A stretch of 54,989 nucleotides of DNA from Akkermansia muciniphila (GTDB lineage Bacteria > Verrucomicrobiota > Verrucomicrobiia > Limisphaerales > UBA9464), in NCBI GenBank assembly GCA_945883815.1, contig CAMCYJ010000015.1, positions 1-54,989 on the forward strand, in the 5' to 3' direction. The notes below the pieces were generated by a model. The model was not told where the DNA came from and ran no database searches. It worked only from the letters and a program-made list of their open reading frames with translations. How positions within the stretch are numbered: position 1 is the stretch's first letter; every line of letters begins with the position of its first letter. Of this stretch, positions 9,297 through 16,783 are shown piece after piece. A program made the translations under genes and the position numbers.

Positions 9297-10520
9297 TCAA
9301 TGCTGCTTCCAGACAATCCGCGCGACGCTGTCGTTGGTGGAACTCTTGGTCCCGCCACCATGGGTGATGAAATAAACAGCGCCGTCTTTGCCCAACTGCA
9401 TGGCCAGTGGGCCCGCCGGGAGCCCTTGAAGGAAGGCCTCACCCGGACCAGGCTTTCCGGTCTTGGGATTCACCGCGGCCGTGCGTATGGATTTGCGGGC
9501 GAAATCGGCATAGAAGAGCGCTCCCTGGTACTTCTCGGGGAAGCCCTGGCCTGAGGCGGCCGGGCGGTAGATCAAAGCGCCGACGCAGGAGGCACCGGTG
9601 TTGCGTTGGTATTGGAACCAGGGGTCGGTGAAGCCGTCCACGTGGTTGGTTCGCGTGAGGGTTTGCATGCCGGCACCAAAGACCTTCGGCCAGCCGAAGT
9701 TGGCTCCCGGGACGATGCGGTTCACCTCGTCGTAGTCATCGCTCAGGTCGCCGCCATTTTCGGCCGCCAAAATGAGGCCGGTGGGTGCGTCGTAGGTCAG
9801 CGACCACGGTTGACGGTGTCCGCGGGTGAAGACGCGCGGGTCGGCTCCGGGGGTCTTTACGTGCGGGTTGTCCTTGGGCACCGAGCCATCAAAACCGACT
9901 CGGAGGACTTTTCCGCGCGGGTCACCCAACGATTGAGCCTTGTTGTTGGGGTCGTCGCAGTATTTGCGGAGATTGGCGTTCTGGTTGTTCTCACCGGTGG
10001 TGATGTAGAGCACCCGTTCCTTCGGATGGGCCAGCAAAGCGCCGCCCACGTGCTGACCGGCTTGGTCGCCCTCCCATTCCACCAGCGGCTTCTCGCTGCC
10101 GGGGTCGATTCGTGAGGCGGCTCCGCTACCGGTCACAGTCCAGCGTGAGACCCGAGCCACGTATTTATCCTTCGGAGCATTGGTGAGATGGTAGGCCAGA
10201 AACACATGCGGAGTGCGCGGGAAATCCGGATGGAACGCGATGCCGTGCAATCCGCGATCGCCGCTCACCTCGGTTGCCACCGAGCCGACCGATTGAGCGG
10301 CGCGCGTGCTGGTGTCGATGCGCCAGAGTTGGCCCGTGCGACCCGTCACCCAAGCAGCCCCATCGGGAGCGAACGCCATCTCCATGGGTTCGCTGACCAC
10401 CTCGGGACCGGCGACGGTCTCGATGCCGAATCCGGCTGGGAGGTTCACTTCGGCCAGGGCAGCCGCAGAAAGTGTGAGAGTGGCGATGACAGCCGCGAGG
10501 ATACGATGACGGTAGGACAT
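9297..10520 (-). CDS. Secreted PQQ-dependent glucose/sorbosone dehydrogenase-family protein
   Basis: A 407-residue protein with a signal peptide (cleavage near ALA-EVNLP, about residue 23) followed by a six-bladed beta-propeller of the glucose/sorbosone dehydrogenase family. Typical stretches are MEMAFAPDGAAWVTGRTGQ, GLHGIAFHPDFP, GGALLAHPKERVLYITTGENN, GKVLRVGFDGSVPKDNP, FTRGHRQPWSLTYD, AENGGDLSDDYDEVNRI and GANFGWP. Family members oxidise aldose sugars in the periplasm using PQQ; whether this one binds PQQ is inferred only. It is divergent from the fructan operon across a 241-base intergenic region, in which I could not identify a convincing operator. Confidence 0.83.
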   Translation of the reverse strand: MSYRHRILAAVIATLTLSAAALAEVNLPAGFGIETVAGPEVVSEPMEMAFAPDGAAWVTGRTGQLWRIDTSTRAAQSVGSVATEVSGDRGLHGIAFHPDFPRTPHVFLAYHLTNAPKDKYVARVSRWTVTGSGAASRIDPGSEKPLVEWEGDQAGQHVGGALLAHPKERVLYITTGENNQNANLRKYCDDPNNKAQSLGDPRGKVLRVGFDGSVPKDNPHVKTPGADPRVFTRGHRQPWSLTYDAPTGLILAAENGGDLSDDYDEVNRIVPGANFGWPKVFGAGMQTLTRTNHVDGFTDPWFQYQRNTGASCVGALIYRPAASGQGFPEKYQGALFYADFARKSIRTAAVNPKTGKPGPGEAFLQGLPAGPLAMQLGKDGAVYFITHGGGTKSSTNDSVARIVWKQH

Positions 10521-10761
10521 AACGTTCGGGGACTATCCAAATACTGAGGAGCTGATGGTTGAGAAGCAATCCCCACCGTCGCATCCAGAATCGGAAATCG
10601 AATTCCGGCATCACAAAAGACCCACGCGGGCTGCTTGCACAGAATTCCCGTCGTCGGCGTTGACGAACCCGCAGTTCGAGGGGCATCACGGTGGGGAGTC
10701 ACCCCGTCCGTTGTTGGCCGCTTGAAAGGCTGTCCCCCAATTCCAAATCCCATTTCGCCTC

Positions 10762-11994
10762 ATGAGACTACCCACGTTGACCCAGATCACCTTGTTCATC
10801 TTGTCGGTCCCCATGTCTGCCTGGGCCGCATCGGGCACCACGGTGCGCACGGTTCATTCCCAACCCAGTTGCATCATCGCCACCAAGCAGGTGGAAGTGG
10901 CGATCACCCGCCGTGGGGGCCACATGGCTCCGGTCACGTTCTTCAGCGACAGCGACCGGCCGGTGCGACCTTACCACATCACGCCGTGGCAGCTTGAAAA
11001 GCCTTCGGCGATGCCTGCGCCGGTGCTCATCACGTTGCGCGGTGATTTCTTTTGCCTGCCCTTCGGAGGCAATTCGGAAACGGTCGCCGGCGAGAAGCAC
11101 CCGCCCCATGGTGAAATTGTGGGCGAACCTTGGAAGGTTGTTGGAACACGGCGCGCCGGAAAGGTCACGACCTTGACCCTCGACTTCGAGACCCGTGTCC
11201 GACCTGGGCATGTCACGAAGGAGTTGTCATTGGTGGACGGTGAAAACGTTGTTTATACCCGGCATACCCTTCAAGGGTTCTCCGGGCGGGTGCCGCTGGG
11301 TCATCATGCCACCTTGGCCATGCCCGAGAAGGAAGGGTCCGTGCGCATAGCGACCAGCGCCTTCCGCTGGGGCATGACGTGTCCGTCCCTCTTCAGCGAT
11401 CCGAAGCAGCGGGAATACCAAGCACTGCTTCCGGGTGCGCAATGGGCCGATTTGACCCGGGTTCCTGTCGCCTGGAAGGGAACGCCCGACGCCGACCTGA
11501 CCCGATTGCCCGCCCGATATGGCCATGCCGATCTCGTCCAACTGGTCAACGAACCGTGGGAGAAGACCGGGGGCCCCGCCTGGACGACTGCGACCTTCAC
11601 GGACGAAGGGTATCTGTGGTTTTCCCTCAAGGATCCGGCGGTGCTCAACAGCACCGTCTTCTGGATGGAAAACCATGGGCGTCACGGGCATCCGTGGAAT
11701 GGTCGCAACAACTGTCTGGGCTTGGAGGACGTGACGGCCTGCTTCGCCGATGGCCTTGCCGCATCGACCCGGGACAACCCGCTCACCCGGCTAGGTGTCC
11801 CGACCGCCATTGCGTTGAGTCCGACCCAGCCCACCCGTGTGAATTACATCCAGGGGGTGGCGAGGATTCCGTCCGGATTCGACGTCGTTCAGAAGCTTGA
11901 ATTTGCGCCCGGTGCTGTGACGTTCCTGTCCACCTCCGGCCAGCGTGTCACCATTCCGGTGCACCATGAATTCGTGAGAACCGGAACGCTTTGA
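10762..11994 (+). CDS. Periplasmic galactose-mutarotase-like protein, first gene of the fructan operon
   Basis: A 410-residue protein starting with a signal peptide (MRLPTLTQITLFILSVPMSAWAA). The rest is beta-rich. Stretches such as VEVAITRRGGHMAPVTFF, LRGDFFCLPFGGNSE and FTDEGYLWFSLKDPAVLNSTVFWMENHGRH resemble aldose-1-epimerase/galactose-mutarotase-fold proteins of unknown substrate. It is first of seven plus-strand genes and is followed after 32 bases by the sugar-binding lipoprotein, so a role in handling sugar outside the inner membrane is likely. A mutarotase activity for a released sugar would fit the operon but is inferred. The catalytic His pair of true aldose epimerases could not be assigned with certainty. 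Confidence 0.62.
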   Translation: MRLPTLTQITLFILSVPMSAWAASGTTVRTVHSQPSCIIATKQVEVAITRRGGHMAPVTFFSDSDRPVRPYHITPWQLEKPSAMPAPVLITLRGDFFCLPFGGNSETVAGEKHPPHGEIVGEPWKVVGTRRAGKVTTLTLDFETRVRPGHVTKELSLVDGENVVYTRHTLQGFSGRVPLGHHATLAMPEKEGSVRIATSAFRWGMTCPSLFSDPKQREYQALLPGAQWADLTRVPVAWKGTPDADLTRLPARYGHADLVQLVNEPWEKTGGPAWTTATFTDEGYLWFSLKDPAVLNSTVFWMENHGRHGHPWNGRNNCLGLEDVTACFADGLAASTRDNPLTRLGVPTAIALSPTQPTRVNYIQGVARIPSGFDVVQKLEFAPGAVTFLSTSGQRVTIPVHHEFVRTGTL

Positions 11995-12026
11995 CCTCAT
12001 TCATCCATCCCGCACCGTCCCATCGC

Positions 12027-13001
12027 ATGAAATACTTCCAACGCGCTCTCATGGCTTGCCTCCTCGCTCTCCTGGGCGGATGCGGAGACAAGGCGGTCGA
12101 TTCGAGCCAACCGGCCGCATCGGCTTCGAAGGTGCAGGGAACCATCGGCGTCTCGCTGCTCACCCTCGACAACCCCTTCTTCAAGGTCATCGGAGACAGC
12201 ATCACGGCCGAGGGTAAGAAATACGGCTACGAGACGGTGGTGGTCAGCGGTGACAAGGACGTCGCCAAGCAGGGGAATCAAATCAAGGACTTCATCGTCA
12301 AGAAGGTCAGCGCCATCGTGCTGAGCCCCTGTGATTCCAAGTCGATTATCCCGGTCATCCAGGAGGCCAACGCGGCCGGGATCCCGGTGTTCACCGTGGA
12401 CATCCCCTGCAATGAACCCGGCGTGAAGATCGTCACCCAAATCGCCACCGACAACGAAGGCGGCGGACGGGAAGCCGGTCAGGCCATGATTGAGGCCCTC
12501 GGCGAGGCCGGCGGCAAGATTGCGGTGCTGCATTTCAAGCAGGCCGAATCCTGCCAGTTGCGCGTGAAGGGTTTCATGGAGGTGATTCGTGCGCACAACG
12601 CGGGTGGTAAATCGAAGATCGATGTGGTCACCGAGCTCGAGAGCGGTGCGGCCAAGGATTTGGGATACAAGGCGGCCGAGGATGCCTTGCAGGCGCACCC
12701 GGATCTTCGTGGCATCTTTGCCATCAACGACCCGGCCGCACTTGGTGCGCGCGCTGCGTTGGAAAAGGCGGGCAAAACCCAAGTGCTCATCATTGGCTTC
12801 GATGGCCAACCCGAGGGCAAGCAGGCCATCAAGGACGGCAAGATCTACGCCGATCCGATCCAGTTTCCCGACCAGATGGGAGTCCGCATGGTGGATGCGA
12901 TTTTGCGCCATTCCAAGGGTGAGACGCTGCCGGCGCAAATGCTCATTCCCACTCGCCTCTATCGGAAGTCCGACGCCCAAAAAGATCCCACCCTCCACTG
13001 A
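12027..13001 (+). CDS. Sugar ABC transporter substrate-binding lipoprotein (RbsB/fructose type)
   Basis: A 324-residue lipoprotein: the lipobox L-G-G-C ends at Cys19 after a short hydrophobic helix, and the Ala/Ser-rich linker gives way to a periplasmic-binding-protein type I fold (IGVSLLTLDNPFF, then KDFIVKKVSAIVLSPCD, GIPVFTVDIPC, TDNEGGGREAGQAM, GIFAINDPAALGARAALE, IIGFDGQPEGKQAIKDGKI). The ATG at 12027 is chosen because the signal peptide begins there; an upstream TTG at 11991 would overlap the previous gene. It delivers a monosaccharide to the RbsA/RbsC-like transporter encoded downstream. The GH32 and PfkB genes in the same operon make fructose the most likely ligand (inference). Confidence 0.9.
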   Translation: MKYFQRALMACLLALLGGCGDKAVDSSQPAASASKVQGTIGVSLLTLDNPFFKVIGDSITAEGKKYGYETVVVSGDKDVAKQGNQIKDFIVKKVSAIVLSPCDSKSIIPVIQEANAAGIPVFTVDIPCNEPGVKIVTQIATDNEGGGREAGQAMIEALGEAGGKIAVLHFKQAESCQLRVKGFMEVIRAHNAGGKSKIDVVTELESGAAKDLGYKAAEDALQAHPDLRGIFAINDPAALGARAALEKAGKTQVLIIGFDGQPEGKQAIKDGKIYADPIQFPDQMGVRMVDAILRHSKGETLPAQMLIPTRLYRKSDAQKDPTLH

Positions 13002-13022
13002 TCCCGATCCCTTCATCGACCC

Positions 13023-13877
13023 ATGAGCCAATCCCATCATTTCCTCCACGAACTCGTCGGATCCATGTCCCAGGGGGCCGACGGCAATCCCACGGTGGCG
13101 ATGGTCGAGGCGGCCTTCCGGCACCACGGGCTGCACTGGCGCTACATCAACATGGAGGTCTCGCCCGCGGACCTCGGTGCCGCCGTGAAGGGGGCCAGGG
13201 CCATGGGTTTCCGGGGCTTCAATTGCAGCCTCCCGCACAAGGTCAGCGTCATTGCCCACCTCGACGGTCTGGGTCAGTCCGCCGCGGTGATGGGGGCGGT
13301 AAACTGTGTGGTGCGGCGGGAGGGGCGCCTCATTGGTGAGAACACCGACGGGAAGGGTTTCCTCAAGTCCCTGGAGACCGTGATCGATCCTCAGGGCAAG
13401 TCGGTGGTGCTGTTCGGAGCCGGTGGCGCGGCACGGGCCATTGCTGTGGAACTGGGTCTCGCGGGCGTGCGTCACATCACGATCGTCAACCGTTCCGGGG
13501 AACGCGGAGCCGAATTGGTGAACTTGCTGCGTGAACAACTCCAACTCGATGCCCAACTCGTCGTCTGGGATGGAAGTTACCCCATTCCGGAGGGTACCGA
13601 CGTGGTGATCAACGGCACGTCCATCGGGCTGTATGATCCCGAGGCGCGACTGGAGATCAATCTCGACACCCTTCGCCCCGGCATGGTGGCCGCGGATGTG
13701 GTTTTCAACCCGGTTCGGACGCGCTTCCTGATCGAGGCCGCCTCCCGGGGTTGCCGCCCGCTCGACGGGTTGGGCATGCTCGTCAACCAAGGCATCGTGG
13801 GTATTCAATATTGGACGGGCATTGATCCTCACGCCGCGGTGATGCGTCAGGCCTTGGAGTCTGCCATGGGCGTATGA
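13023..13877 (+). CDS. Shikimate dehydrogenase-family oxidoreductase inside a sugar operon
   Basis: A 284-residue AroE-family protein. It keeps the catalytic lysine (SLPHKV, K73), the paired aspartate (NTDGKGF, D109), the NADP-binding glycine loop GAGGAARA (about 132-138), NGTSIGL and the C-terminal GMLVNQGIVGIQYWTG. The N-terminal SLSP-type serine motif that grips the shikimate carboxylate is not present: the equivalent stretch reads GSMSQGADGNPTVAM. It lies between the sugar-binding protein and the ATPase and its stop overlaps the ATPase start by ATGA, so it is translated with the transporter. It is probably not the housekeeping AroE; oxidation of a sugar-derived or polyol substrate is a guess. 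Confidence 0.85.
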   Translation: MSQSHHFLHELVGSMSQGADGNPTVAMVEAAFRHHGLHWRYINMEVSPADLGAAVKGARAMGFRGFNCSLPHKVSVIAHLDGLGQSAAVMGAVNCVVRREGRLIGENTDGKGFLKSLETVIDPQGKSVVLFGAGGAARAIAVELGLAGVRHITIVNRSGERGAELVNLLREQLQLDAQLVVWDGSYPIPEGTDVVINGTSIGLYDPEARLEINLDTLRPGMVAADVVFNPVRTRFLIEAASRGCRPLDGLGMLVNQGIVGIQYWTGIDPHAAVMRQALESAMGV

Positions 13878-15403
13878 GCCTGCCGAGTCCGTCTGTGTCG
13901 CTGAGTTCGACGAATCCGACGAACCTACCCCTGTTGTCCCTGAGCGGGATCGTGAAGTCCTTTCCTGGCGTTCGGGCCCTGCGGGGGGTGGACCTGCAAC
14001 TCAACGCCGGAGAGGTGCTGGCGGTGTTGGGTGAAAACGGCGCGGGCAAGAGCACCTTGATGAAAATCATCGGAGGCGCCCATGCCGCCGATGCGGGCAC
14101 CTTGGCTATCGACGGACAGGAGCAACGATTTCAATCCCCGCAAGAATCTCGCACAGCCGGTGTGGCGGTGATTTATCAGGAGTTCAACTTGGTTCCGGCG
14201 CTCACGGCGGTGGAAAACATCTTCCTAGGCCAGGAGGAGACCACCGGTGGCTTCCTGGCCCGCAGCCAAGAACGGGAACAAGTGTCGGCCCTGTTCCAAC
14301 GGATGGGCGTCGACGTGGACTTGGATGCGCCCTGCCGCCGGCTCAGCACCGCCCAGCAGCAGTTGGTCGAAATTGCCAAAGCCTTGATCCACAAGGCTCG
14401 GATCCTCGTCATGGACGAACCCACGGCCGCGCTGACCTCCCACGAGGTGGAGAAGCTCTTCATCCTCATGCGGGAATTGCGGCGTCAAGGAATGGGGATC
14501 CTCTACATCAGCCACCGGCTGGAAGAGGTGTTCACCATCGCCGATCGGGTGACCATTTTGCGCGATGGGGGCAATGTCTCCGACTGCCCCATCCATGCCA
14601 TCACCCGCGATCAAATGATCGAACGCATGGTGGGACGACCGCTGGACCAGGAATTCCCCTCCCGTCGTGTCAAACGGGGCGGTCCGCGGCTCGAGGCGTT
14701 GGGCTTGCGCCGGGGAAAAGCGGTCCAAGGCGTTTCCTTTCAGGTGCACCAAGGTGAGATTCTGGCGCTGACTGGACTGGTTGGGGCCGGCCGCACCGAG
14801 ACGGTCCGGTTGTTGTTCGGGGCCGATGCCAGAGACGCCGGCGAGATCCGGCTGGATGGCCAGGTTCTCGACATCCGGTCGCCCCGCGACGCCATCGAGG
14901 CTGGCATTGGACTCTTGACCGAGGACCGCAAACTGCAAGGTCTGGTGCTGAGGCATCCGATCCGGGAGAACTTCGGCCTGCCCAACCTGCGTCGGTGGTG
15001 CCGGCGCGGCTTTGTGCAGCACCGGCGGGAGAGCGCCGAATTGGACCGTTACATCGCGGCCCTCCGCATTCGCTTGTCCAACCCGGAGGAGCGTGTTGGC
15101 AACCTCTCGGGCGGCAATCAGCAGAAGGTGGTGTTGGCCAAGTGGTTGGCCCGCGACTGCGAGGTGCTGATCTTCGACGAGCCGACTCGGGGAATTGATG
15201 TCGGCGCGAAGTACGAGATTTACCTGCTCATGAACGAACTCGTGGCCGCCGGAAAATCCATCGTGATGATCAGCTCTGAATTGCCGGAGGTGCTGGGGAT
15301 GGCCGACCGGATCCTGGTTCTGCACGAAGGCCGGATCACCGGCGAAATCACCGATGTGGCCCACGCCACCCAGGAACAAATCCTCCAATTGGCCCATGCC
15401 TGA
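13874..15403 (+). CDS. Sugar ABC transporter, fused double ATP-binding protein (RbsA type)
   Basis: A 509-residue protein with two ATPase domains. The first has Walker A GENGAGKST, signature LSTAQQQLVEIAKAL and Walker B ILVMDEPTAAL. The second has the degenerate Walker A GLVGAGRTE typical of RbsA/XylG/MglA, signature LSGGNQQKVVLAKWL and Walker B VLIFDEPTRGID. It powers import through the RbsC-like permease encoded next. Its ATG overlaps the stop of the AroE-like gene (ATGA), and its own stop overlaps the permease start region, signs of translational coupling. The substrate is inferred from the operon as fructose or a related sugar. Confidence 0.93.
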   Translation: MSLPSPSVSLSSTNPTNLPLLSLSGIVKSFPGVRALRGVDLQLNAGEVLAVLGENGAGKSTLMKIIGGAHAADAGTLAIDGQEQRFQSPQESRTAGVAVIYQEFNLVPALTAVENIFLGQEETTGGFLARSQEREQVSALFQRMGVDVDLDAPCRRLSTAQQQLVEIAKALIHKARILVMDEPTAALTSHEVEKLFILMRELRRQGMGILYISHRLEEVFTIADRVTILRDGGNVSDCPIHAITRDQMIERMVGRPLDQEFPSRRVKRGGPRLEALGLRRGKAVQGVSFQVHQGEILALTGLVGAGRTETVRLLFGADARDAGEIRLDGQVLDIRSPRDAIEAGIGLLTEDRKLQGLVLRHPIRENFGLPNLRRWCRRGFVQHRRESAELDRYIAALRIRLSNPEERVGNLSGGNQQKVVLAKWLARDCEVLIFDEPTRGIDVGAKYEIYLLMNELVAAGKSIVMISSELPEVLGMADRILVLHEGRITGEITDVAHATQEQILQLAHA

Positions 15404-16733
15404 ACCCATGAAACCTGCACGATGGCTGGCCGACTACGGCATGATTTTGGTCTTGGTGCTGCTGTGCGCGTTTTTCAGCGTGGTGACGTACAGCGAGCAA
15501 TCGCCCACAGGCGAGGCCGCTGCGCGCCAGGTGGTCGAGGCCGTGTTGAAGGCGGTCCCCAATGGAGCCCGCGTCTTGGTGGTAGCCAGCGACCAGCCCG
15601 GAGATGCGGTCTTCGCGGCTCGGGTCGAACGCGACTTGAAGGCTGCCGGAGCACAAGTCCTGGCGTCCGTGACCGGTGAACCCCGGAACGCCCGCGAGGC
15701 CCTCCAGAAAATCCAGGCGGCCGGTGGATCCCTGAATGCCGTCGCCGCCACCCGCGTGGCCGGAGGTTGGCGGGTCTTCACCGACCTCGCTTCCGATTTT
15801 CCGTCGCTGGGATCGCCTCGGATGATCACACCCGCCAGCTACCGGTGGCCCCATTTCCTGAAGTCCGAGAACCTGTTGAACATCGCCAATCAAATTGCCG
15901 TGATCGCCATCGTGGCCATTGGCATGACCTTGGTCATCATCACTGGCGGCATTGATTTGTCCGTGGGGAGCCTCATCGCGCTGTCGGCCGTGTTGGCGGC
16001 GGGTTTCATCCGCGACCGGGCCGGGGGCGTGAGCGCCTCGACGGGCGGCATGGTGCTCGGGTGCCTTCTGGCGATTCTGGTGTGCGGGGCGGTCGGAGGT
16101 TTTTCCGGCCTGATGATCACCCGATTCGCCATCCCGCCCTTCATCGTGACGCTGGCCATGATGCTGGTTGGCAGTGGCTTGGCCTACATCCTGGCTCAGG
16201 GGCAATCGATTTATCAAATTCCCGACTCGTTCGTCTGGCTCGGGCGCGGTGCGGACCTCTTCGGACTTCCCAATGCCGTGGTGCTCCTGCTGGTGCTGTA
16301 CGCCTTGGCCCAGTTGCTCATGTCGCGCATGAAGCTCGGGCGTTACTTGTACGCCGTGGGCGGCAATGCGGAGGCGGCGCGGCTTTCGGGCGTGCCCGTC
16401 CGTCGCGTGCTCCTCTTCGCCTATGTGGCCAGTGGGTTACTGGCGGGGTTGGGGGGCGTGATCATGGCGTCGCAGCTCAAGAGCGGATCACCGACCTATG
16501 GCAACATGTATGAGTTGTACGTGATCGCCGCCGTCGTCGTGGGCGGTACGAGCCTGAGCGGGGGTGAGGGCCGGATGCTGGGGACGTTGACTGGAGCCTT
16601 CACCATCGCCGTCATCCAGAATGGCATGAACCTGACCAACGTGGAGAGTTACACCCAGAAGGTGGTGCTCGGGTTGGTCATCTTGGGGGCCGTGCTCCTC
16701 GACAAATTGCGTCAGGGCCGCTGGGCCCGCTGA
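15396..16733 (+). CDS. Sugar ABC transporter permease (RbsC type) with an inserted soluble domain
   Basis: The C-terminal 300 residues are a standard RbsC/AraH permease, with GMTLVIITGGIDLSVGSLIAL and TLAMMLVGSGLAYI, then YAVGGNAEAARLSGV and GLLAGLGGVIMASQ. The unusual part lies between the first membrane helix (about residues 15-31) and the rest: roughly 110 residues (about 33-140) of alternating helix and strand character, with GARVLVVASDQPGDAVFAAR and LKAAGAQVLASVTGEP, resembling half of a binding-protein-like domain and expected on the outer face. An ATG at 15396 overlaps the ATPase stop; a second in-frame ATG at 15408 is equally possible. It is followed by the GH32 gene after 50 bases. 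Confidence 0.87.
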   Translation: MPEPMKPARWLADYGMILVLVLLCAFFSVVTYSEQSPTGEAAARQVVEAVLKAVPNGARVLVVASDQPGDAVFAARVERDLKAAGAQVLASVTGEPRNAREALQKIQAAGGSLNAVAATRVAGGWRVFTDLASDFPSLGSPRMITPASYRWPHFLKSENLLNIANQIAVIAIVAIGMTLVIITGGIDLSVGSLIALSAVLAAGFIRDRAGGVSASTGGMVLGCLLAILVCGAVGGFSGLMITRFAIPPFIVTLAMMLVGSGLAYILAQGQSIYQIPDSFVWLGRGADLFGLPNAVVLLLVLYALAQLLMSRMKLGRYLYAVGGNAEAARLSGVPVRRVLLFAYVASGLLAGLGGVIMASQLKSGSPTYGNMYELYVIAAVVVGGTSLSGGEGRMLGTLTGAFTIAVIQNGMNLTNVESYTQKVVLGLVILGAVLLDKLRQGRWAR

Positions 16734-16783
16734 ACCGGTTGAACCCGTTGAATCTTTTCCAAACCGACCTGCCTTTCCGTCCC

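Noticed and set aside
10521..10761. LacI-type operator between the sugar dehydrogenase and the fructan operon
   Set aside because: No adequate palindrome with a central CG was found in the 241 bases.
11997..13832. 611-codon minus-strand frame
   Set aside because: It lies opposite the binding-protein and AroE-like genes, both with clear family motifs; His-rich shadow translation.
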